Below, one piece after another: positions 1 through 8,793 of a DNA stretch of 64,000 bases (the first letter of the stretch is position 1; every line of letters starts with the position of its first letter). This stretch comes from Paraflavitalea sp966211765 (GTDB lineage: Bacteria > Bacteroidota > Bacteroidia > Chitinophagales > Chitinophagaceae). The translations under genes and the position numbers were made by a program. The notes under the pieces were generated by a model. The model searched no databases, had not been told where the DNA came from, and was given only the letters and a program-made list of their open reading frames with translations. The DNA lies in the NCBI GenBank assembly GCA_966211765.1, contig CBIHOV010000001.1, forward strand, positions 248,001 to 312,000, in the 5' to 3' direction.

Positions 1-50
1 AAGGTGCCTCCTTTGGGCGCAAATGAGGCATTGTTACACCACTCAAGTCA

Positions 51-94
51 CACCAAATCCACACTGAACCAATGGGCCCAGTGCGGATTTGGTG
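51..94. repeat. Imperfect inverted repeat (hairpin)
   Basis: Arms at 51-66 and 79-94 pair at 15 of 16 positions around a 12-nt loop. The right arm is also the first part of the 11-bp tandem array at 81-120, so the left arm is an inverted copy of the same unit. It lies beyond the 3' end of the minus-strand GGGP synthase gene, without a T-run that would make it a clear terminator. Confidence 0.6.
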
Positions 95-120
95 CGGATT
101 TAGTGCGGATATAGTGCGGG
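81..120. repeat. 11-bp tandem array
   Basis: Units start at 81, 92, 103 and 114: GTGCGGATTTG, GTGCGGATTTA, GTGCGGATATA, then GTGCGGG. The first six or seven bases are constant and the tail drifts. One of the family of phased intergenic arrays in this window; a second 11-bp array of unrelated sequence is at 49646-49689. Confidence 0.8.
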
Positions 121-160
121 AAACAGGCTATAAGCGTACACTATAGGTAAATGATTGGTA

Positions 161-181
161 GTACTTTCAGGCTGAAAGTAC
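161..181. repeat. Perfect 10-bp inverted repeat with 1-nt centre
   Basis: GTACTTTCAG (161-170), one G, then CTGAAAGTAC (172-181). It starts 37 bases past the stop of the minus-strand gene at 218-976 and could act as a transcript-end hairpin for it, but there is no T-run on either side. Confidence 0.5.
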
Positions 182-217
182 CCTGTTAAAGCTTGTGCTT
201 TGGGGATAATGTATTAA

Positions 218-976
218 CTAAGAGGTCTTTACGGGAACTGAGTGGATGGCGGCGGCCATTTCTTTGATGAGGGAAGCGTCTTTTTCAATGGCATTGCCAA
301 TAACGATCACATCGGCGCCGGCCTTACAGTTGAGGTAGGCTTTTTCAGGATTGGTGATACCACCGCCGATCACCAGGGGTGTTTCGATTACCTGGGATAC
401 CTTTTCGATCATGCTTTCGGTAATGGGCCGGCGGGCGCCACTGCCAGCATCCATATAAATAAGCTTCATGCCGAGCATTTCACCCGCCATGGCGGTACAC
501 ATGGCAATCTCATTCTTATCGGCCGGGATGGGCGCCGTGTTGCTGATATAAGAGACGGTAGTAGGTGCTCCGCCATCAATGACCATATAGCCGGTGGAAA
601 TGATCTCCAGCCCGCTTTGCTTTACAAATGGGGCAGATATCACATGCTGACCGATCAATAATTCGGGATTTCTACCTGAAATAACGGAGAGATATAATAA
701 GGCATCCGCGAAGCGGGATACCTGGGAGGGACTGCCGGGAAACAGGATAACGGGGATATCACAATTTCTCTTTATCTGCTGCACAACCTCGTCTAACTGA
801 TTGGAAATGACCAAACTACCGCCTACAAAAAGGTAGTCAGCCCCTGCTTCCACTGCCAAAGTGGTTAGCTCATCAGTCTTCTCAGCCGTTACCTTATCCG
901 GATCAATGAGTACGGCAAACGACTTATGTCCTTTCGCTTTCTGTAGAAGTAGAGATTGATAGATACGATTCGTCAT
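218..976 (-). CDS. Geranylgeranylglyceryl phosphate synthase family protein (bacterial GGGPS/PcrB type)
   Basis: 252-aa TIM-barrel prenyltransferase. Members join a polyprenyl diphosphate to sn-glycerol-1-phosphate, the first ether-lipid step in archaea; Bacteroidota carry homologues whose final lipid product is less clear. Visible signatures are LIDPDK (residues 23-28), VGGS (51-54), FPGS (79-82, prenyl-pocket region), YMDAGSGA (174-181), IGGGI (203-207) and IGNAIEKD (226-233); the last three form the phosphate-binding loops of the barrel. Length is typical of the family. The gene stands alone, convergent with nothing in the window and separated by 79 bp from the DUF2490 gene upstream, so the chain-length specificity and physiological role cannot be read from context. 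Family call is firm; product is inference. Confidence 0.9.
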   Translation of the reverse strand: MTNRIYQSLLLQKAKGHKSFAVLIDPDKVTAEKTDELTTLAVEAGADYLFVGGSLVISNQLDEVVQQIKRNCDIPVILFPGSPSQVSRFADALLYLSVISGRNPELLIGQHVISAPFVKQSGLEIISTGYMVIDGGAPTTVSYISNTAPIPADKNEIAMCTAMAGEMLGMKLIYMDAGSGARRPITESMIEKVSQVIETPLVIGGGITNPEKAYLNCKAGADVIVIGNAIEKDASLIKEMAAAIHSVPVKTS

Positions 977-1055
977 GCCTTAGCTATTGGATCTTATACA
1001 AAAATGCGAAAAGTTTTTGGCTTTCACGCAGTTAATTAGGGATGTGGATAATCAC

Positions 1056-1805
1056 TTATAAACGTACGTAAGTGGCTACCTGAACGATGTGATTGTTCGA
1101 AAAATCATTGCCCCGGCCATTTACATACTGATTCATATAGCCCATTTCTGCGTCAAATTTCTTGTGGAATCGATAGCCGAGCGCGATATAAGCCCGGTTC
1201 TGATCAAAGAACTTTCCATTGACTGCCGATTTATCACCAATATTCACGAATACTTCATTTTGTAATGCGAGAAAGGGTGCTTTGCCATCCGCCGGCCAGG
1301 GAACGAGGGGTGTTACATTCCGGATAAAATACCGCAGCCGGTTGGCGTAAACATTTCCCTCATTCTTCAATTCATTATGCATTACGAAAGATTTGGCAAT
1401 AAACCGCTGTTCCAACCGCAATCTGTGTGCCAGTGTACCTTTTTTGGCATGAACGCCGGAACCTACCACCAGGGGATGGGTAAACAGCAATTGCTCCCAC
1501 AGGCGATGCTCGGGGGCATACCCACTTACCCCGGTTATCACTCTTCGGTTACGGATATACGCATACCCGCCGGTAAGGACCAGTTTCTTGTTGACATGAT
1601 AATTCAGACCTGCACGCAACAATAAAGTTTGTATATGTTCCAGCTGATCACTACTTCTTAACTGGAAGTCAGAATGTATGCTTAATCTGGTATTGATTTT
1701 GACAGTATTAAAATCCGCCACCCAACCGGTGAGTTGGGTTTGGGCAGCAACCCGATCCATACTGAGCAGCAGCAATGCGAAGATGAAAAAGTACCTGTAG
1801 TTCAT
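1056..1805 (-). CDS. DUF2490 domain protein, predicted outer-membrane/periplasmic
   Basis: 249 aa from the chosen start at 1805; a longer frame from 1838 adds 11 residues that break the signal peptide, so the start MNYRYFFIF is preferred. An N-terminal signal peptide ends at about VAAQT. The rest shows alternating aromatic/polar stretches typical of a small beta-barrel, with the DUF2490 landmarks EHRLWEQ, HRLRLEQRF and RLRYFIRN, and an aromatic C-terminal strand ending in YVRL. DUF2490 proteins are common in Bacteroidota and have no established function. It is likely a monocistronic gene; its upstream region holds a long 8-bp phased repeat array (1877-1972). Confidence 0.8.
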   Translation of the reverse strand: MNYRYFFIFALLLLSMDRVAAQTQLTGWVADFNTVKINTRLSIHSDFQLRSSDQLEHIQTLLLRAGLNYHVNKKLVLTGGYAYIRNRRVITGVSGYAPEHRLWEQLLFTHPLVVGSGVHAKKGTLAHRLRLEQRFIAKSFVMHNELKNEGNVYANRLRYFIRNVTPLVPWPADGKAPFLALQNEVFVNIGDKSAVNGKFFDQNRAYIALGYRFHKKFDAEMGYMNQYVNGRGNDFSNNHIVQVATYVRL

Positions 1806-1876
1806 GCCTGCAAAAAAACGATAAAAGGGGCAAAGCATTGAAATGAATATTGATCAATGTATTAAAATGCTGTTAA

Positions 1877-1972
1877 GAAAAGATGAGAAGACGGGAAGAA
1901 GGAAAGTCCGCAAGTCGGAACGACAGTAAGACGATAAGTTGTTAAGAAGGAAAGACTATATGTTGGAAAGAA
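1877..1972. repeat. 8-bp phased tandem array, 12 units
   Basis: Twelve consecutive octamers with consensus close to GGnAAGAC, for example GAGAAGAC, GGGAAGAA, GGAAAGTC, AGTAAGAC, GTTAAGAA, GGAAAGAC. Positions 4-6 (AAG) are nearly constant while the others drift. It lies between the divergent DUF2490 gene and nrdJ. Not coding: the only short ATG frame through it has no family character. Confidence 0.75.
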
Positions 1973-2015
1973 CAATTGAATCCAATGATTGTATTACTTA
2001 CGAACTTTCGGACTC

Positions 2016-2039
2016 CCTTTCCGATAGCTATCGGAAAGG
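2016..2039. repeat. 24-nt perfect palindrome
   Basis: CCTTTCCGATAG followed directly by its reverse complement, no loop; the core is CCGATAGCTATCGG. Located between the phased array and nrdJ. It looks like an interspersed palindrome rather than a terminator because no gene ends here. Confidence 0.7.
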
Positions 2040-2157
2040 ACTTTTCTTTTCGAAATAGTACGCTGGATGAACAGTGATTTTACGGTGCTGGCCTCATCTT
2101 CAACATAATTTTTTTATCGTTCTAAACCAAATAAAAGTTATCCTGAAATTGAGTTTT

Positions 2158-2241
2158 ATGTGCAAAAAATCAAGGAATGCAATACCAGTGTGAACTGTGA
2201 CATTTTTCCACATTGATGTGCAAAAAAGCAAGATTGGAATG
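2158..2241 (+). promoter_or_regulatory. Direct-repeat pair upstream of nrdJ
   Basis: ATGTGCAAAAAATCAAG at 2158-2174 recurs as ATGTGCAAAAAAGCAAG at 2216-2232 (16 of 17), and both are followed by GGAATG within a few bases. The 58-bp separation puts them on opposite helix faces. Candidate protein-binding sites for nrdJ control, which is inference. The rest of the 1839-2336 gap shows no cobalamin riboswitch or NrdR box that I could recognise. Confidence 0.4.
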
Positions 2242-2336
2242 TGGGTATAGGAAGATATTTTCGTTTTCCCCGACCCTAACCTGATAACTGATAGCAACAG
2301 TTTTTATTAATTGTAAAATCATTAATTACTAACCTT

Positions 2337-5300
2337 ATGACTAGTAAAAAGCAATCTCCCAGAGGCTTGCAGTTTAGCCGTCGTTTTACCCGTGATGATA
2401 TTAGTGTGTTTGACCAGTTTGAGTATGATTATCGTTCGTCGGTAATCCGTAACCCCAGTGGAGAGGTTGTTTTTGAAATGACGAATGTTGAGGTACCGAA
2501 ACAGTGGAGCCAGATCGCTACTGATATTCTTGCACAAAAATATTTCCGTAAAGCAGGTGTTCCCCAGACAGACGGTTCTTTGGGCCGTGAAACTTCCATC
2601 AAACAGGTAGCGCACCGTATGGCCAACTGCTGGCGGGTGTGGGGTGAGCGCTATAACTATTTTGCTTCTGCCAAAGATGCACAGGTATTTTATGAGGAGC
2701 TGGTATACTGCATTATTAATCAAGCTTGTACTCCCAATAGTCCCCAATGGTTCAATACCGGTTTGCATGAAAGTTATGGCATCACCGGCAAACCCCAGGG
2801 CCATTATTTTGTAGACGAAAAAGACGGAGAACTGAAGAAATCCACCTCCGCCTATGAGCGTCCCCAACCACATGCCTGCTTTATCTTAAGTGTAAGTGAC
2901 GATCTGGTTAATGATGGTGGTCTCATGGACCTTTGGGTACGTGAAGCCCGCATCTTTAAATATGGAAGTGGTGTAGGCACCAATTTCTCCCAGGTACGTG
3001 GTGAAGGTGAAAAACTCAGTGGTGGTGGCACCTCCAGCGGTTTGATGAGCTTCCTGAAAATAGGTGACCGTGCAGCCGGTGCTATCAAAAGCGGAGGTAC
3101 TACGCGCCGGGCTGCCAAGATGGTGTGCCTGGATCTGGATCACCCCGAGATCATGGACTTCATCAACTGGAAAGTAGAGGAAGAAAAGAAAGTGGCTGCC
3201 CTCATCAACGCCGGCTATGCAAGCGATTATGAAGGAGAAGCTTATCGTACAGTGAGTGGACAGAACTCCAATAACTCAGTACGTATACCCAATGAATTTT
3301 TTGAAAAACTGGAAGCTGGTTTAGACTGGGAACTGAAGGCAAGAACCGATGGCCGTGTAATGAAGCGGATACCTGCCAAAGAAGTTTGGAACCAGATCTC
3401 TTATGCCGCCTGGCGTTGCGCCGACCCCGGCACCCAATACGATACTACCATTAATGAATGGCATACCTGCCCGCAGGGTGGACGCATCAATGCTTCCAAT
3501 CCGTGCAGCGAGTATATGTTCTTAGATAATACGGCCTGTAACCTTGCCTCTGCCAATCTCCGTAAGTTTTATGATGAAGCTACCAACACCTTCGATGTAG
3601 AAGGCTTCGAGTACACTTGTCGCCTGTGGACAGTGGTGTTGGAAGTATCCGTATTGATGGCACAATTCCCGTCCAAAGAAGTAGCCCAGCTTAGCTACGA
3701 TTACAGAACACTGGGCCTTGGTTATGCCAACCTGGGTTCTATGTTGATGGTAATGGGAATTGCCTATGACAGCGAAGAAGCCCGTGGCATTGCCGGCGCT
3801 ATCACGGCAATCATGACGGGTATTGCGTACAAGACCTCCGCAGAACTGGCTTCTATACTTGGGCCCTTTGCCAAGTACGAAGAGAACAAGCAGGATATGC
3901 TGCGGGTAATGCGCAATCACCGTTTGGCCGCCTACGATGCAGGCGAATATGAAAAATTAAGCATCAAGCCTGTGGGCATCAAAGCACAGTATTGTCCTGC
4001 TTACCTCCTCACCGCAGCTACCAGGGCCTGGGACGATGCCGTACAAATGGGCGAAAAATATGGCTACCGCAATGCGCAGACCACAGTTATCGCGCCTACC
4101 GGTACCATTGGACTGGTAATGGACTGCGATACCACCGGCGTAGAGCCCGACTTTGCACTGGTAAAATTCAAGAAACTGAGTGGTGGAGGTTATTTTAAGA
4201 TCATCAACCAATCTGTTCCCGCCGCCTTAAAGAACCTGGGCTACAAACCCAAGGAAATTGATGCTGTGATAAAATATGCAGTGGGTGCAGGCACATTTGC
4301 CGGTGCGCCGCATATCAATCACCAGTCGCTGAGTGAAAAAGGATTTATTGCAGACGAGATCAAAAAGCTGGATGCTGCTGTAGGTTCTGCTTTTGAGATC
4401 GGATTTGTATTCAATGTATACAACCTGGGCGAAGAGTGTTTGCAACGCCTTGGTTTCAAACCCGAACAATACTTCAACTTCGAGTGGAGCCTGCTGGAAG
4501 CATTGGGCTTCTCCGATGAGCAAATAGAAGCGGCCAATGACTATGTATGTGGTACGATGACCGTAGAAGGCGCTCCTTACCTGAAAAATGAACACCTGTC
4601 CGTATTTGACTGCGCCAACAAATGCGGTCAGAAAGGTCAGCGTTTTATCCATGCCCATGGCCATATCCGGATGATGGCTGGCACACAGCCTTTCCTCAGC
4701 GGAGCGATCTCCAAAACGATCAACCTGCCCAATGAGGCCAATGTAGAAGAGATCTCCGATTCTTATATGATGAGCTGGCAGCTGGGCCTGAAAGCCTGTG
4801 CTTTGTACCGCGATGGTTCCAAACTGAGCCAGCCATTGAGCAATAAGAGTGATAAAAAGAAGAAAGCCGAAGGAACTGAAGAAGCGAAAGCAGAAGAAAC
4901 GATCTCCCCGGCGGCAATAGCTCAGTCACATATCGTAGACATGGGCAAACTGACGATCGACGAGCTCCTGGAAGAAGTACAAAAACGGGTTCAGTCTTCT
5001 CCCGATACCAAACTGAAACGGGAGCTGGCAAGAATTGTGGAACGCAGGACCTTACCTGCCAAGCGTCGTGGCTATACCCAAAAAGCCAAGATCAACGGAC
5101 AGGCAATCTTCCTGCGCACGGGTGAGTATCCGGATGGAACAGTAGGAGAGATCTTCATTGATATGGCCAAAGAAGGTGCTACCATGCGTAGTATGCTGAA
5201 CTGCTTTGCCATTTCCATCTCCATCGGTCTTCAGTATGGTGTACCGCTGGAAGAATTTGTTGAGAAATTTGTATTCACCCGTTTTGATCCGGCCGGTATG

Positions 5301-5720
5301 GTGGATCACCCAAATATCAAGAGTACTACTTCCATTGTTGACTTCATGTTCCGTGCACTGGCCTATGAATACCTGGGCCGTACCGACCTGGTGCATGTGC
5401 TGGACAAACCGGAAGTACAGAATACCGGAACGGATGACTGGGATGAAATTCCCACTTCACTGGAATATGATAAGCAAACGCCTGAATTGAGTGATGTACG
5501 GATCGTGGCTGGCCCCAAGAGCAGCAAACCAGCTGAATCAGAACCAGTAAAATCATCTTATCGCCCCATAAAAGCGGAAGCAGGAATGGATGCTGTGAAT
5601 GCAGCTGCCAAGAGCATGCAAAGTGATGCACCAGCCTGCAATACCTGCGGACATATCACCATCCGCAGCGGCACCTGCTATAAGTGTCTGAACTGCGGCA
5701 ACAGTATGGGTTGCAGCTAA
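2337..5720 (+). CDS. nrdJ: Adenosylcobalamin-dependent (class II) ribonucleoside-diphosphate reductase
   Basis: 1127-aa class II enzyme that reduces ribonucleotides to deoxyribonucleotides using a coenzyme-B12 radical, independent of oxygen. The active-site triplet of the family is visible as NPCSE with N388, C390 and E392. Other landmarks are the N-terminal NSPQWFNTG, KYGSGVGTNFS near residue 208, SGGTTRRAAKMV, and a second Cys in NTACNLAS. A charged low-complexity linker (about residues 838-860) leads to a C-terminal region resembling the TSCPD/NrdJ tail, and the last 30 residues hold six Cys (CNTC, CYKCLNC and the final GCS), the redox shuttle/zinc tail that re-reduces the active site. Monocistronic, with a terminator at 5797-5828. 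No class I or III partner is in the window. Confidence 0.97.
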   Translation: MTSKKQSPRGLQFSRRFTRDDISVFDQFEYDYRSSVIRNPSGEVVFEMTNVEVPKQWSQIATDILAQKYFRKAGVPQTDGSLGRETSIKQVAHRMANCWRVWGERYNYFASAKDAQVFYEELVYCIINQACTPNSPQWFNTGLHESYGITGKPQGHYFVDEKDGELKKSTSAYERPQPHACFILSVSDDLVNDGGLMDLWVREARIFKYGSGVGTNFSQVRGEGEKLSGGGTSSGLMSFLKIGDRAAGAIKSGGTTRRAAKMVCLDLDHPEIMDFINWKVEEEKKVAALINAGYASDYEGEAYRTVSGQNSNNSVRIPNEFFEKLEAGLDWELKARTDGRVMKRIPAKEVWNQISYAAWRCADPGTQYDTTINEWHTCPQGGRINASNPCSEYMFLDNTACNLASANLRKFYDEATNTFDVEGFEYTCRLWTVVLEVSVLMAQFPSKEVAQLSYDYRTLGLGYANLGSMLMVMGIAYDSEEARGIAGAITAIMTGIAYKTSAELASILGPFAKYEENKQDMLRVMRNHRLAAYDAGEYEKLSIKPVGIKAQYCPAYLLTAATRAWDDAVQMGEKYGYRNAQTTVIAPTGTIGLVMDCDTTGVEPDFALVKFKKLSGGGYFKIINQSVPAALKNLGYKPKEIDAVIKYAVGAGTFAGAPHINHQSLSEKGFIADEIKKLDAAVGSAFEIGFVFNVYNLGEECLQRLGFKPEQYFNFEWSLLEALGFSDEQIEAANDYVCGTMTVEGAPYLKNEHLSVFDCANKCGQKGQRFIHAHGHIRMMAGTQPFLSGAISKTINLPNEANVEEISDSYMMSWQLGLKACALYRDGSKLSQPLSNKSDKKKKAEGTEEAKAEETISPAAIAQSHIVDMGKLTIDELLEEVQKRVQSSPDTKLKRELARIVERRTLPAKRRGYTQKAKINGQAIFLRTGEYPDGTVGEIFIDMAKEGATMRSMLNCFAISISIGLQYGVPLEEFVEKFVFTRFDPAGMVDHPNIKSTTSIVDFMFRALAYEYLGRTDLVHVLDKPEVQNTGTDDWDEIPTSLEYDKQTPELSDVRIVAGPKSSKPAESEPVKSSYRPIKAEAGMDAVNAAAKSMQSDAPACNTCGHITIRSGTCYKCLNCGNSMGCS

Positions 5721-5733
5721 ACTTCTCCCCCGG

Positions 5734-5755
5734 CCCCTTTCCTGTAGGAGAGGGG
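5734..5755. repeat. Short GC-rich hairpin after nrdJ
   Basis: CCCCTTTCCT-GT-AGGAGAGGGG, 9 of 10 pairs, in a pyrimidine-rich stretch directly after the nrdJ stop. No T-run follows; it looks like an interspersed repeat. The real terminator is 40 bp further on. Confidence 0.45.
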
Positions 5756-5796
5756 AGGGTTAAAAATATTGGACGGTTTATTAAAACATAAACTTC

Positions 5797-5828
5797 ATCC
5801 GCTCATTTCCATGAGCGGATTTTTTTTT
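5797..5828 (+). terminator. Rho-independent terminator of nrdJ
   Basis: Perfect 10-bp stem ATCCGCTCAT / ATGAGCGGAT with a TTCC loop, followed by nine T. Confidence 0.9.
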
Positions 5829-6042
5829 ATCCTTTTTCCCAGCCATTTCCCCCGGCGGGAAAAAAATCCAGCCAGGGCGGGTTTGACGTATATCAAATGG
5901 GGGCAGCGAACTAAAAGGTATTCAGCTTTTTAGATTGACTGGCACGGGCGCCCGAAAAATTGGCATCGTTTTGACATTTCCCCAGTACGATTTTGATTCA
6001 CTCATTCGTTTAACGCTTGTTCAAAAATAATTCTGGACGTTT
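5829..6042. other. Intergenic stretch with no recognised gene
   Basis: Together with the nrdJ 3' hairpins this makes a gap of over 300 bp. I see no ORF or repeat in it. It presumably holds the promoter of the 41-aa lipoprotein at 6043; no convincing TAnnTTTG element stands out. Confidence 0.5.
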
Positions 6043-6168
6043 ATGACAAAGAAATCAATCCTGGCTATCGCCATCATTACTATGCTTGTTGCTACTTCTT
6101 GTAATCGTTTTATTACTCCTTTCCAGGCTGCCAATGGTAAAGCCAAATGCGGTCGTGGATTACGCTAA
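6043..6168 (+). CDS. Small lipoprotein, 41 aa
   Basis: ATG at 6043, TAA at 6166. Residues 2-4 are TKK, followed by a hydrophobic segment and a lipobox-like VATSC, so Cys20 would be lipidated and only 21 residues remain in the mature protein, ending KCGRGLR. The compact design (basic start, single hydrophobic helix, Cys, short basic tail) and its own terminator 100 bp downstream argue for a real gene. Its role is unknown. A second tiny lipoprotein of similar layout is at 19569-19742. The call rests on the signal alone. Confidence 0.65.
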   Translation: MTKKSILAIAIITMLVATSCNRFITPFQAANGKAKCGRGLR

Positions 6169-6267
6169 GAGGAGTATTGGAGTTTGCGGTTCTAACACAG
6201 TCACAAGGATCTCACTTTATTGCATTTTTCCGTTGGGGGAAAAAACAGCGGAAACTTGTTTAAGAAG

Positions 6268-6295
6268 AAAGCCCTCCGTAACAACGGGGGCTTTT
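6268..6295 (+). terminator. Terminator after the 41-aa lipoprotein gene
   Basis: AAAGCCCTCCG - TAACAA - CGGGGGCTTTT: 11-bp stem with one G-T-type mismatch, ending in four T. Confidence 0.75.
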
Positions 6296-6330
6296 GATTT
6301 ATAAGTTGTAATGCCTGAGTTTATTGAAGT

Positions 6331-6375
6331 CCCGATATAGGTGACACCTTTCAAAAAGGTGTCACCTATATCGGG
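6331..6375 (-). terminator. 21-bp perfect hairpin at the 3' end of the 803-aa gene
   Basis: Arms 6331-6351 and 6355-6375 are exact reverse complements around a 3-nt loop (CAA). It begins 6 bases past the stop of the minus-strand gene at 6382. There is no T-run, so it may be a transcript-end stabiliser rather than a canonical terminator. Its core AGGTGACACCTTT resembles the hairpin at 61096-61144. Confidence 0.6.
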
Positions 6376-6381
6376 CAGTCC

Positions 6382-8793
6382 TTACCTCTTCTTCGTCACA
6401 AAATCCTTCAAATAGCTACAGGTATTTAATGCCTGTTTGTAAAAGGCAGTAGTGCTGTACTCTTTGGCCAGGATGGGGAAACGCTCCTTGTTGCCCATGA
6501 TGTTCTTACTATAAATTTTCTGCGCATTCTCATAGTCGGAATAATCCTTATACTGCGAATAAGAAGGCACAGGTATTTGCTTCTGATCACATTTCGCCAT
6601 CATGAACAGGCAGCGGGCTTTGAAGTTTCTATCTGTTGCCAGATCAAAGGCCTTCTTGTAATACTCTTCTGCTTTGTATACCCCATAATATTCCTTATCA
6701 CCAGGCTGCAGTTCATTGGCGCCATGCAGGCCATCATTGCCGCTCCAGTCATAATGAACCAGCAACCAGCTATTGCCCCAATAACTCATCTGGTACAAGC
6801 CTTTGGCCAGCTCATAATAGGCTTTGGCCTGTCTTTCGGGTTCTTTGTTGGTTTTTACTTCCTGCTCCAGGGCCCACATCTTCCGGGCAAAACTGAGCTT
6901 GGTGTATTTCACCGTATCCTGTTTGGTAGGCGCATGGGTATCTTCGATGAGATCAGCAAAAGGATTGCCGGCGAGATAGGTGGTGTACGGATCTTGCTTA
7001 TAATAAGCCGGACTTACTTTGGCAAACCATTTCTCTGCAGCCGCAAAATCAAACTGCCGCAGCCAGGTAGTACCTGCTACATCATTCACATCGTCTTTGG
7101 TAAAGGAGTTGTGGTTTACCAGGTATTGCTCAAAATCACTCAGCTTTTTTGATTCCACCAACTGTATCAATTGTTCCACCTGTGGGGCGGTCATTTGATA
7201 ACGCAGGATGGTTAATGCGCCAGGCCCGAAATAGCCCCAGCCGTCTTTTACGTATTCCTTATTGACCCAGTCGGCCACACCGATACAAAGTACTTCTTTG
7301 GCATTACTGGTCTTTTTGTATTTAGTGCTCAGTATATCCGTAAAGAGGCGGCGGTAGAACCGGGCATACTCTTCATCCGAGGCCGCTTTCTTCTCCAGCC
7401 ATTGCAGGGAAGGCAACAACTGTTTCTCAAAAGCCGCATCTATACTCTCTTTGGTATTGATGGAGAGCAGGAGGTTGCTCATGGCCCACTGATCCTGCAG
7501 CTTGGTTGATAGCTTTAGCTTTTTGGCATCGTCCAGTAGTTTGCGGGCATTGGCATAATCGCCGCTGATGAGGGAGGCATGCGCTGCGGCCAGGGCATAC
7601 AAGCCCTTATCGGTTACTGCTTTGTTGGAAGCCGCCTGTTGACAGAAACTTACCAGCTCTTTGGTTTCCTTGCCATACGCGATATAAGAAGTATCATTGC
7701 GATCTATGGTATTGTAATTGATAGAAACTTGTTTGGCGCCTTTCTCAAATTGCAGGGCCGGCGTAAAATAATACTCTTCCAGTTTATTCATCTCCCGGAT
7801 GGTGAGGATCTCCAGCAATGCCGCATTTGGCGATAACTGGTATATTTTTTTGAGGGCTGCGAGTTCGCCCCTGTTGCTGCCCAGGGCAAAAAGACCCAGC
7901 AGGTTGGCCTTGTCTTCATTCGTTTTACAAATGGCCAGGCAGGCATTGCGGTTTGGTTGATCAAAGCGTTTTACACACCAGTCGAAGCTCATGTAATTGG
8001 ACACACGCTTTAATTCACTTTTGCTGAAGAGCTGGCTAAAAATAACGGCCGCTTCTTCTTTACGGTCCAGCCGCATCAGGGCGCCTGCTTTCAATCCCAC
8101 ACACAAGTCCTGTAAAACACTTGGTGTTGTATTGGGTTTCACCAGTTCATCATATAAACGGAGACATTCTGTATAGCGCTTGCTGTAATGCGCCAGCCTG
8201 AGCACCTGGTAGGCCAGCCTTAATTTAATGGCATTGTTCTTTGCTACTGCATATAGCTGCTGACCGTTTTTGAGAAGTTTACCCATTTTGGCGGTATCGC
8301 GTTCAATGGGGTCCCAGGAAGACCAGCCGCCGGTTACATTGGGTTCCACCTGCTTGGCGTACATGATATAACCCAGTGCTTCCAGGTCTTTGCCGGTCAT
8401 GAAGAATTTGGTCATGCCATTGTTCTTTACAGAATCGGGTACCTGTAAAGGCTGACTTTTCTCCAGGTGGAAGTACAGGTTGGAAAGGTCTTTACGGGCA
8501 TAGTCTACTACAAATGCCCGGGCATCTGTGGCGGTAAAACTATTATTGCCATATCCTACCCATTCGGCTGAAGTAATATCCGAGGTGTTCACATTTTCTG
8601 CTTCATTGTACAGGAAACGGTAGTTGGTATAATAAAAAGACTCATACCCTTTCACATCGGCGTTGTTCTTGTTGAAGAAAGAAACGAAATAATCATAAGG
8701 GTCGGGATCGCCGCCGGCACAACCAATAATATTATAGGGCATGACGAGGCAACCAATGTTAATGCAGACTATCAAAAATTTCTTCCAGTTCAT
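6382..8793 (-). CDS. Large exported protein of unknown function (803 aa)
   Basis: Not assigned to a known family by eye. The N terminus has a hydrophobic leader followed by IIGCAGGDPDPYDY; Cys25 could be a lipobox Cys although the preceding residues are unusual. The body is almost entirely alpha-helical in character with repeated AxxxxxxxGDYAxAxxLL-type stretches, for example around residues 400-425 and 690-760, suggesting TPR-like helical repeats. A long C-terminal part is rich in Tyr and Lys. It starts within the last 35 bp of the upstream gene, so the pair is translationally coupled and probably works together at the cell surface or in the periplasm. Confidence 0.7.
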   Translation of the reverse strand: MNWKKFLIVCINIGCLVMPYNIIGCAGGDPDPYDYFVSFFNKNNADVKGYESFYYTNYRFLYNEAENVNTSDITSAEWVGYGNNSFTATDARAFVVDYARKDLSNLYFHLEKSQPLQVPDSVKNNGMTKFFMTGKDLEALGYIMYAKQVEPNVTGGWSSWDPIERDTAKMGKLLKNGQQLYAVAKNNAIKLRLAYQVLRLAHYSKRYTECLRLYDELVKPNTTPSVLQDLCVGLKAGALMRLDRKEEAAVIFSQLFSKSELKRVSNYMSFDWCVKRFDQPNRNACLAICKTNEDKANLLGLFALGSNRGELAALKKIYQLSPNAALLEILTIREMNKLEEYYFTPALQFEKGAKQVSINYNTIDRNDTSYIAYGKETKELVSFCQQAASNKAVTDKGLYALAAAHASLISGDYANARKLLDDAKKLKLSTKLQDQWAMSNLLLSINTKESIDAAFEKQLLPSLQWLEKKAASDEEYARFYRRLFTDILSTKYKKTSNAKEVLCIGVADWVNKEYVKDGWGYFGPGALTILRYQMTAPQVEQLIQLVESKKLSDFEQYLVNHNSFTKDDVNDVAGTTWLRQFDFAAAEKWFAKVSPAYYKQDPYTTYLAGNPFADLIEDTHAPTKQDTVKYTKLSFARKMWALEQEVKTNKEPERQAKAYYELAKGLYQMSYWGNSWLLVHYDWSGNDGLHGANELQPGDKEYYGVYKAEEYYKKAFDLATDRNFKARCLFMMAKCDQKQIPVPSYSQYKDYSDYENAQKIYSKNIMGNKERFPILAKEYSTTAFYKQALNTCSYLKDFVTKKR

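Noticed and set aside
1841..1927. 28-codon ATG frame running into the octamer array
   Set aside because: Its sequence is generated by the 8-bp repeat and it lacks any signal or family feature.
1839..2336. Cobalamin riboswitch upstream of nrdJ
   Set aside because: Expected by function, but I could not find the B12-box-like core or the usual helices; only a direct-repeat pair is visible.
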